Positions 42,696-55,798 of a stretch of 64,000 nt of DNA are shown piece after piece. Source of the stretch: Zhengitettix transpicula (taxonomy: Eukaryota > Arthropoda > Insecta > Orthoptera > Tetrigidae); assembly GCA_037074705.1 (NCBI GenBank), contig CM073591.1:90989532-91053531 (forward strand), given 5' to 3'. Below the pieces are notes generated by a model that did no database searches, had not been told where the DNA came from, and saw nothing but the letters and a program-made list of their open reading frames with translations. A program made the translations under genes and the position numbers. Position 1 is the first letter of the stretch; every line of letters begins with the position of its first letter.

Positions 42696-44736
42696 CAATT
42701 TTTTCATTCGTATTTCTTATTCAATCCATTTTATACAATGTCAACGAATACTCCAGTTCTATACCCAGGAACTTGAATTTTAATATGGATATTGATTTAA
42801 CCAGACGAAATATATATAAGGATTGGAGTCTCAACTGCTTTGAGTTTAAAAGTGGTAACTTTAACTTTATACACATGTCTACGTAATGTTATGTTTTAAT
42901 TAGTCGTATTGTTTTCAAGAGTCGACAAACCAAGCGGTTTCAATTTATCTTTTTTTTTCGTAAAATAAGTAACTTTCTTTTACCAATGACCTTTTTCTCC
43001 AACCTACAAATTCCTTTCGTATTTAAAAGCTATAACATAATAGATAAATTACTAGTGCGTTAAGGTAAAAATAAAAAATACAATTATTTTGAAATCGATT
43101 AATTTATACCTTTAGGTAAACAGTTTTGAAAGAATTAAACTTCCAAAGTAGAAAACAAGGTAAATAGAAAACTGGCAAACTTTCAGACCCCATGTTAGTA
43201 GAAAGCGTCACTGAAGTTAACCATATGTACGCTCCTGGTGATATGATTTCTGAGTCGTTTGCGGATTTTAGTTTCCCTTCTGCTCACTGAACTGAATGTT
43301 CTCCTCTCTATCTCAACATTACCACAAACCTTTCTCTATCATACCTAAATGCCAAATAACTTAATATTCTGACACGTATATGACGACTAACTGTATACTG
43401 AAATTTATACTCATTTGCTCGTCCGAAACAGTGAAGTTAGCAACTGCGTCTTTCGACTGGAAAACAGCATTCTATTTTCATAAATCTCTTTAGTTGGAAT
43501 GACAAGTCCTCGATTCGTCTCGCCGTCTGACAACTATTTCTTGATCCGTTTGCGTCATTACTTTCAACAACTACGATGTGTCTTTGTTACAGCCCAAACC
43601 ACGTGTAACACACTATTAATAAATAATTCGAACAATGCATGAGAATTGTATCTGCTCACATTCTATTTGTTTATTACAATAAGTGTTCTCAAAAAAATTT
43701 TTTTACTCAAACACTTCCTGTGAGCAAAAGATTCAAATGTGTAATATAAGTGAATAAAAACTATAATCAGACGCCTTTCTATTTATTTTCAGGCTCTACC
43801 TTTGCCCGAGTTTCTCATTCCTCCCTCACTAATGGGTTTTCTCTCTTTATTTAGTATCGTTTGATTATCATTTTCCGGTTCAAATGCTCACATCTTCAGC
43901 CAATTTCCTAAAATTCGGCTAAATGGAATATTATGCATTTTTTGTCATTCGTCAACTCCACTTATTTTAAGTTTAATCGAGTCAAATGTCCTCGCATTGG
44001 AAGCCCCTCTTAGTCATCTCTTTGCTGAGATCGTCATGAAAGACTATTATTGTCTATCTGTACTTCCACAACTTCTATGCTATATTAGAAAGTAAATGAA
44101 TTTTTTTTGTACAGTTGAGTCCTAATAAATTTAATATATAATATATAATTTAATTATAACCAATAATTTGAATAATTACCATTGCAATTTACAATTTACT
44201 AACTGGAATTAAAACGTAGTTTGACACTGTATCTATTCACAATACTTTCATTCTTATAAATTTGCTCCAGAAACCTACATTCTATGGACGCGTTCTCAAT
44301 TTCCTTTCTTACCACCCTCATAACAAGAGCTATTGTATACAATCTCGTAGTCAGAGCTATATTACTTTCGACCTCCTAGTTCCATCAACGTAACATATAT
44401 ATTTTGCTTTCTAATTAGCACTCCTACAATGTTATTAACAAACATACAATTATTTTACATTGAATAAAATTAAATACCCTACTAATGCACTCACACAACC
44501 ACCACAACCGAAAATTTTTCTTGATTTTCCTTAATACAAATGTTAACATCACGAGTTCATAAAAGACTCGAATTAATGCCAAATATTCATCATACGGTAT
44601 AATACAAATATACTAGTGTGGTTTTCTTCATAATAAAAAGCAACAAGGACTCACAAAATCTCTTTCTGAGATTATAATTCCTGCTACATAGGGCAAACTA
44701 ATAGGTAATTATAAACCCGTTATCAAACAACATATG

Positions 44737-44738
<2 letters not shown>
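42696..44738. other. No supported gene
   Basis: Two kilobases without a significant ORF. The pyrimidine-rich composition of the upper strand at 43260-44460 resembles the F repeat, but I could not align the two. Confidence 0.4.

Positions 44739-44790
<52 letters not shown>
44739..44790. repeat. (AC)n(AT)n microsatellite
   Basis: AC repeat to about 44766, then AT repeat, forming the left flank of element E3. Confidence 0.95.
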
Positions 44791-45709
44791 TGTAGCAATA
44801 GTTAATTAGGCCATTAATTGTTTGGACATAAAATTTGAATTGTTTGATAAATTCATTATAGCGGTAAGGCGAGCAGAGTAACAATAGCGGTGAGCTCTGT
44901 TGCTTTGAGAAAATGCCGAAATGGAAATGCGCGCTGAAACTCGAGAGCACTAGGATAGTTAGTTGGTGGAGAAACATTACGAGGAGCAGAACAAGTAATA
45001 AAACTTGAGCAGAGACTAGACATCGTTAATGTATAACTAGTTAAAGTTGTAAATTAATACAAAGAAAACATTCACGGAAGTATTGCAGCGTAAATATTGG
45101 AAAGTAAGAGCAGTTTTCGTAAGAATAAAACTTTCCAAAATCTTCGAGGAGAAATTAATCCAGGAGAACAGTGGTAAATTATTGTGGAGCGGAGCAGTCA
45201 ACGGAATACAGCCAATCTTGCCAAATATTGAAGTGAAGTGTAGAATCAGTGAAAACCAAGGCCTCATATTAAATAATTAAAGAGTGTAAAAGTGTCCGAA
45301 CGAGTTAAAATTGATTGTTCTGGTACCAGACCGATGGTCCGTAAGTAACATAATTTTAAATAATATTGTAAACGCTAATTAAAGGATAAAGTCAGATTTC
45401 GTTCCCTTATAATTGTCAATCAAAGTTAATTCCTTTACTTTTAAATTTCTTTCATTTTATCGACATATTGTTTAGGTAAATTGTGAACTGTTTTGTTAAT
45501 AAGATTTTAAATCATTTTTTTTGTGTTTATTATCAAACCCAGTAAAGGCCCTGAGAGAACCGATCTCAAATTTTGTTTGTAATTATCTTTTATTCTTTGA
45601 AAGCCACAAAAGTAAATAAATATTTTTGTTGGTTAATTTTTTATATTTTTCATTTAAATAACCTCACTTTGTTAATTTTTTTAAATTAATTAACTTGTTG
45701 TTTATGGCA
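44791..45709 (+). mobile_element. Solo-LTR-like element E3
   Basis: A 919-bp element starting TGTAGCAATAG and ending TTATGGCA, flanked by AT tracts on both sides. It shares with E2 and E4 the blocks AAAGTCAGATTTCGTTC (45387-45403) and TATCAAACCCAGTAAAGGCC (45531-45550) at matching positions. ORFs at 45037-45267 (-) and 45083-45280 (+) overlap antisense and are not conserved. Confidence 0.65.
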
Positions 45710-46017
45710 ATATATATACATACATATTGAAATATAAATTAGGTTTAGGGATATAATTCGACTATAAATACGTGTATATAGAATTATATTAAGGTAAATT
45801 TTGAAAAAAGTTAATGAAAGAATTAATATTGTACTGGCCTGAAAGGAAGAACGGTGGACAGATATCTGAAACTAGAGATTAACTAACTATTTAAATATCT
45901 AAGGAGTTTATAGCGGAGCACTAGCACTTCACTTCACTGCAATACACTTTCACTACACTATCCTATTTTCACTAGAGAGTTCAGATTAAGCTTAAATTTT
46001 CTTTCCGTTAGAGAGCT
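45710..46017. other. No supported feature
   Basis: AT-rich sequence, then an unrecognised segment before R1 copy 10. Confidence 0.4.
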
Positions 46018-46209
46018 TTCTCCGAAAACGAAAGGGTGTGGGACAAGTACCAAATGCCCGACCTACCTGAGGCTGGGTTTCTAGGGTTTGTCCTGCATTA
46101 CTTTTAGGCGACAGCCGGGTAGGATCCTTAAACTATAGACCAGGGGCCCTAGTTAACCCTTGGCTACCTTCCTTTCAAATCCCTTCCTATGCTATTAAAG
46201 GGAAGTTTA
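46018..46209 (+). mobile_element. R1 retroposon, copy 10 (fragment)
   Basis: Internal-to-3' piece from AAAGGGTGTGGGACAAG to GCTATTAAAGGGAAGTT. The last 50 bp and the A tail are missing, where LINE sequence begins. Confidence 0.8.
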
Positions 46210-46515
46210 ATTCCACCCTAGCAGCTTTACTTTTTCGCTCACATGCCCAGGTCGTATCTGTACGGATTTTGCGGCCCTTTTCCGAACCCTTTATAATGAT
46301 TCTATCTGATACTAATCCAATCATGCTGCACCATATGCAATTAGTGGGCGTACTAATGATAGATATGGCATTTCCTGTGATTTTGCATTTCCTTTTTTGA
46401 GAGATCTCATTACAAAGTGCAAAGTATATCCATGCCCTCCTTGTTTACTTGCTCCTCCCACACTACCTTACTGTTAAAATAAATGTCTAGGTATTTGCTA
46501 TTTGTTTCCTGGGCC
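46210..46515 (-). mobile_element. LINE fragment fused to mariner
   Basis: The minus strand reads TNSKYLDIYFNSKVVWEEQV, matching the 'KYLGxxxDSKLTWxxHI' segment of LINE reverse transcriptase. After a frameshift come YLSLVRPLIAYGAA and RVRKRAAKSVQ, then KLLGW. These correspond in order to 'YxxLVRPxLEYGxxxWDP', 'VQxRAAxFV' and the conserved 'LxWxxL' near the ORF end. Stops interrupt it. Its upstream edge joins mariner sequence without a terminal repeat, and its downstream edge meets R1 copy 10. The closest lineage differs from the split LINE at 30081-33162. Confidence 0.8.
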
Positions 46516-47454
46516 AAAATGAATCCCAACTCGTTCACTGTCGCCATTAATACTGGTACTGGGCGCGCTGACGCATTGTAGTGGTGAAACAGCACCATTA
46601 TTGGTCGTTTCTCAATCAGCACCCGTTTCAAACGATCCAACAGAGCAGTATAATAGAGCCCAGTTATGGTTGTGCCCGTTTCCAAGAAATCTATAAATAT
46701 TATACCCTAAGAATCCAAAAATACAGAGGCCATCACCTTTACAGCTCACAAAACGGTCTTCGCTTTTTTCGGTGCACTTTCACCAGCTTTTGTCCATTGT
46801 TTTGATTGTTTTTTGGTCTCAGGTGTGTAATAATGGATCCAAGTTTCATCGACGATTACGAATCTGCGAAAAAAGTCTTATGAGTTACATTGCTAGATTC
46901 TGCGTTGAAATGTTTTTCCGAATCCTCTTTTGGTCCAATGGCAACAGTAGCGGCACCCATCGCGCTAAAAACTTTTTCCATGGACATTTTTTTTATGGAG
47001 GATGAGTTGAAAAGCCTACGGCGTCAGCTACCTCACACACTTTTTGTCTGCGATCTTCAATTACGGTATTGTGAACTTATTAAATGTTTTCTTGAGTGGT
47101 GACCTCAATTGGGTGGCTGGAGCGAGTTTCAACTTCTATGCTTCTGCGACCTCGTTTAAACTATTTAATCCAGACGTAAGTGGTCTTCAATGTTGCTCCG
47201 CATGAACTTCATACAATTTGGTTTTGATTTGTGCAGCTGTCCAACCCTTCAACTGACAATGTTTTTATGTCAGCGCTAAATTAGTTGTTTTTTCATTGTC
47301 TCCGCCTCACTACACTTCTAACACTACAGAAACTGGCATATGTTTAAAACTTTTAGGAATATCTTTTAAACGATCATGTTCACCAACAATGGCGCGAAAG
47401 TGAAAAATTTTCCGCTCTTTCATAAAAATTTACGAGACTTATCCAACAACCCCG
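46516..47454 (-). mobile_element. Mariner transposon, truncated and decayed
   Basis: The 5' terminus at 47454 is next to TA (47455-47456) and reads CGGGGTTGTTGGATAAGTCT on the minus strand, matching the left terminus of the copy at 8113. Reading inward, broken frames give LKGWTAAQIKTKLYEVHAE (HTH), then VDETWIHYYTPETKKQSKQW with the first catalytic Asp intact, then ETGTTITGLYYTALLDRLK and VLFHHYNA. The last should be the QDNA box with the second catalytic Asp, here replaced by Tyr. After NELGFIL at about 46517 the mariner stops and LINE sequence begins, so the third Asp and the right terminus are gone. Confidence 0.85.
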
Positions 47455-47456
47455 TA

Positions 47457-49532
47457 ATGAGTCCATTTAATGCCTAGGTTTCTTATTATGAAAGAACTAA
47501 TTCACTTGTCAGATACACCGTGAAATTCTTTTTCGTGATGTCGGAAAGTAAATTTGAAGTACGAGTACGTAATGATACCAAACGCGAGAACTCCCCAGCA
47601 TTTAAAAACTTAAAAGGGATCTTGTAAATAAATTTTGTTTGACGCTCCTGACCTTGGAGATTTAATTTGATCCAGAGGTCGGCACTCACGGTCACAGTGC
47701 AGGTCTTTAGTATTCATAGAACGCACCGTTAGCTAAGACAGTAAGTCACTTAACATGCGGGCCACAGGCGCGCAGCTGACATCCGTACTTCATTACTGAT
47801 CGCCGCATTAAAGCTCCATCTTCCACTTTAACTGCGATGCTCCTATTATCCAACACTTACGCGTCCAGGCGGGAACAGACGAGTTCTACACGTCACTATG
47901 GATAACTAATTACTCAGGGAACACGGTTTCTCCCGCCAGCTGGAATTTAAAATGCCCACGTAGTAAACGAAGCAAAGCGAAGAAAAAATTAGCTCTTACG
48001 TTAACTCTAACAGCAACAAGAATCAGATATTAGTAATAACAAAATGCACGCGACGAATTTCGCATATAAGATTAGGAGAGCAACGCCAAGCTCACTAAGG
48101 GACTGTTTCGCAGATCTCAGAATAACACAAAACTGAATTAATAATTTGTCTACCAGAGAACGGATAATTTTATATAATAGAAGTTTTCATGACGTAAAAA
48201 ACAATAACTACAATAGTTTTGAGAATCAGACAAAGAATATTTTACTGAACAGCGCGATTTACTCAGCACAGGAATTCCTCGAGCGTTCCCGTAATAGTTG
48301 ATATTTACTTTTCCTCTGTGTTGAATTTGTTTAACTGTAAAATATTTTATTACCCCACTTTCATATTTTATGTTTAGTTTTTTATGCTCTTTCCTTTGTC
48401 TGTGTCATGAACTGTCTGGAGTTCTTAAAAATTTCAGATATCACGACTTTTAACTCCCAGCAGTGATTTGGCCGTCGTTTGTGTATGTGTGTCCTGTTTA
48501 TAGCTATTCTGTATTATATTTTGTATTGTTTAGTACCACATAGATTGATGTATGATTGTTTTATACAAGTATGCATACTCTGAGACTATTAAATTGTACT
48601 CTTAGTAATGATAAATGAGTTTGTGTATTCTGTCCTATTTTTTTTAATATTTCTTAATACCATTGATAAATTATAAATATTAAATTGCAACCATAGTTTT
48701 TATGACAGTTAAATTTGTGTGACGTTTTTCAGTTATGTAATTGGAAACATATAATGTCTTTACTTTAATATTTTTTTTAAATATAACTGATATATGATTT
48801 TTTTTGTACTATCCACAATGTTTTTCATTATTCGCCAATTTGAATAAGGAAAACTAATTAATCATTTTTAATATAATTAATTTTCAAATTATTTAGTTTT
48901 CAAAATTATTGATTAATCTGATGAACATTGCGGATAATGAAAAAAAACCTAATTGTTATCATTTGTAGTTTCTCATAATTACGTCTAATTTTGCACAATG
49001 AAGTTTCCTACTTCGAGGACTAATTGAATGAATAATAAACCTAATATTTATTCCAATGTTATGTAAATTAATTATCTGGGATTATAAATAAAAAAGAGAG
49101 TGTTATTTCTTAGTTTAAGAGAGAAATAAAAAAGGTGACAGAAAGATGAGATTGTATTTGATTTTTATAAATTCCATTAGTTTAGGAAATATTATATGTC
49201 ATTACATGAAATTACAAATAGTTAGAAGAAACTATGTTATGTTAACGTCGGACACAAAACTTTTGTTGTGAATACAGTATAATATTTACAATTGATAGTA
49301 GCCTATTAAGAAAAAATACAATTAAATAACTAACTCCGATTTAATAGATAAAAATAAACTATAGCTTACTAAGAGCACAGTATAATATTTAGAGTACGCT
49401 TACAATTCGACCTAATAAATAATTGCTTAAACATAAATAGGGGAAATTATATGTTGAACTATTAAATACTGGGGCGGAAATAACAACGTCCTATGGAAAG
49501 GAAAATATTAACTTTATAACACAATTATCTGG
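47457..49532. other. No supported gene
   Basis: GC-richer at 47700-47960, then AT-rich. The ORF at 47486-47695 (-) is unrecognised. Confidence 0.45.
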
Positions 49533-49984
49533 CCAATTTGGTGACATGGGATTCAAAATTGGGGAACAGCTAACTGATCAAACATCGAAATTATAAAACA
49601 GTTCCAATCAAAAACTCTACGATCCTTGGTAATTGCACCATGATTTGTACCGAACGAAGTCAGATCACAAGATTTAGGGATATCTACTGTTACTGAAGAA
49701 ATGTGTAACAGAAGCGTGCGCTACGAAGCCAGAGTAAATATTTATCTAAAGAAACTACTGAAATATGTATTAAACTCGGATGACAAAGAGTCTAGGCTCA
49801 AGAGATTCAAGCCTTTTGATTTAACAAAAAGATTCACTTGAAACGAAATGCAGCTACAATTCTCTACAACGTCAAACTTTTAATTTGGAAAAATGTTCAA
49901 TGAAATGTTTTCACCAGGGCTTCTCATGCTTTATACCAAAGCATAAATGTCATGTTTATGACAGATTGTAATAAATAAATAAAT
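49533..49984 (+). mobile_element. Jockey-like LINE 3' end with tail
   Basis: One frame at 49533-49841, with only three internal stops, reads PIW-stop-HGIQNWGTAN, IEIIKQFQSKTLRSLVIAP, FVPNEVRSQDLGISTVTEE and RLKRFKPFDL. This is the classical C-terminus of Jockey-clade ORF2 ('KPIWTYGIQLWG...RFQxKxLRxIxNAPWYVxN...LxIPTVxEEI'). A 3' UTR follows and ends in a TAATAAATAAATAAA tail at about 49970-49984. The insertion is strongly 5'-truncated. Compared with other LINE remnants here it has fewer frameshifts, so it is younger. Confidence 0.85.
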
Positions 49985-52112
49985 TTTTAAAACAACTGGA
50001 TGGGAGAAATCAGTGACGGCCGCAGCATTTGTGTTCATGTGCTACAGCACATAGATTAATTTAGGAGAAATAATTTTTTCTAAATTTTAAGAAGCTTCAT
50101 AATAATTGTGTTTTACAGTGCAAAATTCTGCTTCGATGTCGAAGACTTTAAACAGTCTTGAAGCGCACTAGCTCTCGCTAATGCAGCCAGCCGGCCATTT
50201 CTTCACTACTCGTGGCTTTAGAAAACTATTTCTGTCTGTAATGAGAAATTCGGATGTGCAGTATTCCGTTTCACCCCCTGCACCACCCGTAAAGCTCTGC
50301 ATATTTTTTACGCTGCGGACTAGACATGGCCGTGCCGCGCGATGACACATAGAGTTATAAACGACGGAATAAAATAAAATTAGAACCAATTAGTCAAATT
50401 AAAAATGTTTATCTTTTAGAAACAAAAATAGTATTAGCACATTTTGTGTAGTAGTAAGAAAAAATCACGACGCAGCATACAATACTGTTACTAGCTTGTT
50501 CCAAAAATTAACTTTATTTATAATATTTACGAAACAAAAATACCTTCGCGTTAGAAATGAGTGAAAATTTTGTGCTAAAATGTTCCGCTTTTAAAACTGA
50601 GACACCATTGGAAACTGTGTAGACCGAATTAGAAATGAAAGATTATTGATAACACGATAAATAATGTAGTATTATTATTTTAAGTAGTTTGGGTGCAAAA
50701 ATGGGTGCTTGTGGTGATGTAGCTCATAAATTCAAAAACTCACGACGTGCCACTGGAAGAAAACGTCGCGGCAATATACGGTAAATGTAACGGAGAAACC
50801 TAATATTTATATGCCAATATGAATACGGAATAAAATTTTAAATTTCTATGAGTTCATTTCAACTGATCTTTTGATTACGTTGTCTGCCCACAATCCAAAT
50901 TATTTGCTATTATTCTCGAATGTGTAACACCGAAAACAACAGAACCAAATCACCAAGTCGTCTTGAAGTAAAATATTCGAAGCGTATTTGGCTCCAGCAA
51001 AAACCTCAGACAATCATCCGTCTAGACAGATATATGTCACGCAGCTGCTGGAGTGTCTCGTAGGTTTTTGTTTCGAATTTCATTTGGCGCCAGGGGTAGA
51101 ATTACGTCGCGGGTCGCGACTAATACAAAATATTATTATTTGCTCATTAAGGAACAACACTTTCGAGTAAGAGATTAATTTTGGCTGCGAATGGAATACA
51201 TCGTCCGTGGACTTGGGCTACCGTGACAATAACAAATCAATAAATTTTCATTTATTCCACATTCGGCCTGGTGTTATATTGTTAACCCAAATCCGTTTCC
51301 AAAGGTAACCTACTGTCAGCCCTTTGATCATATAACCGATTCCTAATTAATTTAATCTTAATGCAATGCTACCGAGACTCTGTAATCGACAGTATTAATC
51401 AACATATAGCTGTGTGAGAAACGAAGTGTGGTAAGACATACGTCGAAAGTTAAAAAAACAGAGGGTATCATCAACTCAAAACCATAACTAGATCATAAGA
51501 AACGTACGAGTTTAAAAACTCATTTATAAAAATATAAATTAACGATTGAAATAAGTCACCTGCAGCAGAGATCGAGGAAATCTAGCAGCAAGGATATTAA
51601 CGAATTAACAGTATAGTGAATTGCTTTAATTTTTATTTAAAATATTATAAAAAAACATATCTAGTACAATTTTCTAGTTAAGTGAAATGTTAAGGCAGTG
51701 TGGTATTTACTTTCAGAACAAATCACGAACAACTTTTTCGCTAACGCAATTTCCTATTTTCTTTACATTCGTTGATTAGTTAACTCTTACAAGTAAATGA
51801 TATACATAAAAACTATCATGAAAATGTTGGATTTACTTTCTTGAGAATATTGCTAATTTTAGAATAATCTTATCTCGTTCCTTCGGAAAGTCATTTTCAC
51901 GAGGACTCTGTCACTTAAATGTTGGAACAAGGTTTAACAATTGAAGAACTCTTCTATATCAACATTATTGCATGATAAATAAGTGTTACGATTCCCATTT
52001 TCTATTGTCTTCTTCAAACACTAAGTAATTATTTTAAACCCTGAGCCTTTATATTTCGATCGAATTACGATTGGAGTCGAATGCATAAATAGAAGCTATG
52101 TTTTCAAATATA
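49985..52112. other. No supported gene
   Basis: ORFs at 50168-50389 (-) and 50988-51170 (+) are unrecognised. The segment 50968-51033 (TATTCGAAGCGTATTTGG, then CTCCAGCAAAAACC) is repeated at 52922-52990. Confidence 0.45.
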
Positions 52113-52453
52113 TCTCATTGGAACAGTCGGTCAGATGCCTCCTAAACTGGTCGAGGTACGGAGAAGGGAATGCTGCGTCCCCACAGCAAACTCTTCTCCC
52201 GCTATCGGAAGGGCGTGGGACAAGTACCCAATGCCCAACCTACCTAATGCAGGTTTTTCTAGGGTTTTCCCTGCATTACTTTTAAGCGATTGCCGGGTAA
52301 GATCCTTAAACTATACCCCGGGGGCCCTAGTTAACGCTTGGCTGCCTTCCTCTACCCATCCACATCCCCCCTTTCAGATCCCTTCCTATGATATTAAAGA
52401 GGAGTTGCCACCATGTGGATTACCCTCATGTAGCCTGTTACCCTAACAAAAAA
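52113..52453 (+). mobile_element. R1 retroposon, copy 11 (5'-truncated, tail intact)
   Basis: Begins mid-element at ATTGGAACAGTCGGTC and runs to GTAGCCTGTTACCCTAACA followed by an A tail. Its 103-codon ORF is the one repeated in several R1 copies and has no recognisable domain. Confidence 0.9.
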
Positions 52454-54696
52454 AGGAGTAATTATGAAAGGATATATTCCTTTACATTTTTAGTATAATT
52501 GAATTGCACTAAAATAATGAAAAATAAATTATATTTATATATACCTAATGAATGTTCAACGGACACTTAACACAAACCGCACTGGGTAAGGCGTTCTTCC
52601 ATAATTTATACGTCATTAATCCAGCGGAAACTTTGTAGTGGCATGAGCACTTTTTAGATATCAGTAGTTGCCGGCTTCTTTCAGATGAATCTCTAACACA
52701 ATCTTTTAGGTATTTTTCTTTCTCCCGCCAGTACTCCACAACTTGTATGTGTGATACTTAAGTTATTCGTATGTTCATCACTTGGCAACGCCGCACTATG
52801 AAAATATAACTTAAAAAAATTACTTTCTCCGCCGTAAACTAGTTTTGGAAAACTATAGGTGATACATTTAATATTCTGGCTCACTTATACAGCGCAAATC
52901 CTCGAAACTAAGTCCACACTATGCTTAAATAAAAATATTCGAAACGCATTTATTTCCAGCAAAATCTTTGACAGCCATGCGCCTAGACTCCTACAAAATG
53001 TTCTAAGCCACTCACCAACCTCCACGAGATTTATTTTTGTTGTTTATTTACGCGGAAGTAGCAAATTAAAACTTTTACAGTTTTTATACATTTGTCTTGT
53101 AATTTTACCCTTATTAATATATTAAAAAAATGAAATAATTTTAATAATTTATCTGACTGACAGTATCAGCGAGACGGATGAGCTTGGTTCTTAGCCAGAT
53201 CAGCATCAACCTTAAATCGTCTCGGATTTTCACTTTAAACTAATTTATTTCATAAGTCAAGATGTAGTTAACAATACTGATATAAGATTCATCAATATGC
53301 GAAATTGGAAATAATAGATTATGTCTAGGTGAGGGTTTAATTCCAAAATTAATATATGATTAAGATAGATCATAATTATAGATCGAAAACTGACGTCTGT
53401 TTTGCTTTAGTGGGAAGGGTTTTCCGCATTCAAGTCAAGTAAGAAATCATGTCTACCTACAGTTCAGAGTCAAGGTCGTAATGGATTCAAATAGAAAGAG
53501 CTTGCGTATGAAGAATTATTTCGTTATTTAGTTTCGTATATAGTGAAAAAATAGAGAAAACTTAAAAAATGTCTTCGACTTGATGCGATCCGATTTGAGA
53601 TAAATTGACAATTAGTTAGTTGAGAGAGTTGAAACAAATTGGATAGTGTATCGTAGCCTGGTTATTGTTTTGGTCCTGGTGGAAAAGATGTGTTGGTTGA
53701 TGCGGCACGTGGGAAGACGCGTGGAATGTCACGGGAAAAGCCCGCATGGTGAAAGTACGTGAGACAGAGAGAGGAAAGCGCGGAGAAAGTGAAGGGAGCT
53801 TTCACAGACACATTCTCTCCGCGATACTATATTTGGAGAGATGCTCAGTCTCTCGGGTGCTTTCTCTGGTCGCGTCGGTGGATCCACAACATTCGAGCAA
53901 TTCTTTAACTACATTAAAGGGTCTTCTCTTTTTTTTCTCTTTGTCAGAATAATGAAAGTCCTCTTCATGTTCATCTTATTTCGCCATTTGTACTTCTCGA
54001 TTACACCGACAATTAATGCTCTGGGCGTATTCACAGCTACCATTCACATTTCATCCTATCAGGATTGTCGATGTCTCATTTGTATCTTAATTACTCTTCT
54101 GCCTCCTATAAGTATGCTGCCTTCATGTAAAAGGTCCACAGTTTTGTTTAGCTTCGTTGCAAATAATTATTTGAAATTCCTTTAATACATGTATTTGTTT
54201 GTCACATATATTATTGTAATATTATTTTGGTTATAAATAAAATTGCAAAATTAATCTGACTTGTATTTTTGTTCTTGTCTACTAGGCGTGTTTTGCGGCT
54301 GTCTTGTTTCTTTAGTACTCGCCGATCTATCTTTGTCAAAATGTGTTACAGAACGTTGCACTGACATCCTAAAGAAGGAGCAGTCAGATGTAGAGTTTCG
54401 TTGCTGGACATGAGAAAATGTGAGAGACGTTTTGAAAGTGGACCATGGATATTCTGAGCAGTGACGTCACCGGCACTAATTGCTACCGCTGCTGTTGTGC
54501 TTCGTTATCAAGTCCAATTTTATAACTACCAGAAACGTAAACAAACCACGCGGAAGAACCATCGTTTAACTCATGTAATTAATTCCTAGCTAAGGGAAAT
54601 ATTCTAATATGAAATAAACTGTTCTCAAAACATTCTTGACTTCAATTTCCCGAACAAATTCGAGTAATCTACGGAAGTTCGTTCTTTCTTCCGCAA
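52454..54696. other. No supported gene; possible old LTR at 53640-54250
   Basis: Holds the second copy of a 65-bp repeat at 52922-52990. In 53640-54250 a TATA-like ACTATATTTGGAG precedes ATGCTCAGTC, and AATAAA occurs near 54236, which would suit an LTR, but matching termini were not found. ORFs at 52859-53125, 53746-53952 and 53841-54185 are unrecognised. Confidence 0.4.
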
Positions 54697-55224
54697 GGAA
54701 GCATGTGAGAACTTCTCTCGCAGGTGAACCTTCTCAGACAGCTCTGGGGGTGCCTTCTCTCTGGTTTTTTGAACTAAGGTTTCCACAAGCCGAGATAACT
54801 CTACCTGCTGTGACAGGCGATATTCCGGGTTCGCAGACCTTGGCCGTACGGTAAGAGTTGTCCGCTATTCCTATTGTAATAATCGGCCGGCTGCCTTATA
54901 AACTCGTCGAGGCACGGAGAATGGAATGCTGCGTCCCCACAGAAAATCCATCTCCCGCCATCGGAAAAGGGTCGGACAAGTACCAAATGCCCGACCTACC
55001 TGATGCAGGATTTTCTAGGGGTTTCCCTTGCTCTACCTTTCCGCATCCCCACTTTCAGTCCTTTTGCTATGCTATAAGAGTTTGGTCACTATATACATAG
55101 CCTTCTACACCTAATTCATCTTCTCTCGTCTCTCCCTTCCGAATCCTCCCCCTCTTTCAAATCCATTCCTATTAAATATTAGAGTTACCTCTACGTTGAT
55201 TACCCTCATGTAGCCTGTCACGCT
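54697..55224 (+). mobile_element. R1 retroposon, copy 12
   Basis: Nearly full length, including part of the 5' palindrome region (ACTTCTCTCGCAGG). It carries a 150-bp rearranged stretch after 55020 in which a pyrimidine-rich segment is partly duplicated. It ends GTAGCCTGTCACGC, followed by a TA/TG microsatellite instead of an A tail. Confidence 0.85.
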
Positions 55225-55262
55225 ATATATACATATATCTATGTGTGTGTGTGTATGTGTTC
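55225..55262. repeat. TA/TG microsatellite
   Basis: ATATATACATATAT followed by a TG repeat, directly at the 3' end of R1 copy 12. Confidence 0.9.
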
Positions 55263-55798
55263 TGTTAAATCGAGGTAATTTTAATTTTAATGGTACCACA
55301 CGCTTGTCCAGAATATAACACATTGTTGTTTTATCCGAGAGTTTAGCCTTGAACGTGATATCCCTTGTTTGTTGCAACGAAGTGAGGGAATTATTACACT
55401 TCGAATGCCTGATATTCATTTAAGACTGAATTTATGACAAATCATTCAAGTATATTCATTGTTGGCTACCTAAAACTTAGTCGGTTTCCGTTTCTCTTTC
55501 TATTTCAAAAGCGTTGATATCAATGTATGCGACTGATGAGGAATCTGCAATGTAAGAATCTTCTACGTTGTTCTGAAAATCGTCTCGATTGTCATTTTTC
55601 GTCTAGGAACTACGTTGACGCTACCAGAATATGGAAGTGATACATCTAAATCGAATGACAACTTTTTGGACTATGTCTGGACAATTTTCTTTGCGGGTCC
55701 TCCTTCAATTACATTATACACAAATAAGTGAAATTGTTTTAAGCATGAAACAATTAACTGTTCCACTTTGTTTTTTTATACGTGGGGTAAATTTAATA
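55263..55798. other. No supported feature
   Basis: Unrecognised. The ORFs at 55111-55419 (-) and 55631-55900 (+) run through repeats. Confidence 0.4.

Noticed and set aside
44723..44977. Minus-strand ORF ending in a hydrophobic Ile/Tyr then Cys/Val run
   Set aside because: The run is the translated (AT)n(AC)n microsatellite.
53640..54250. A further solo LTR with TATA-like and poly(A) signals
   Set aside because: No matching TG...CA ends or flanking duplication could be fixed.
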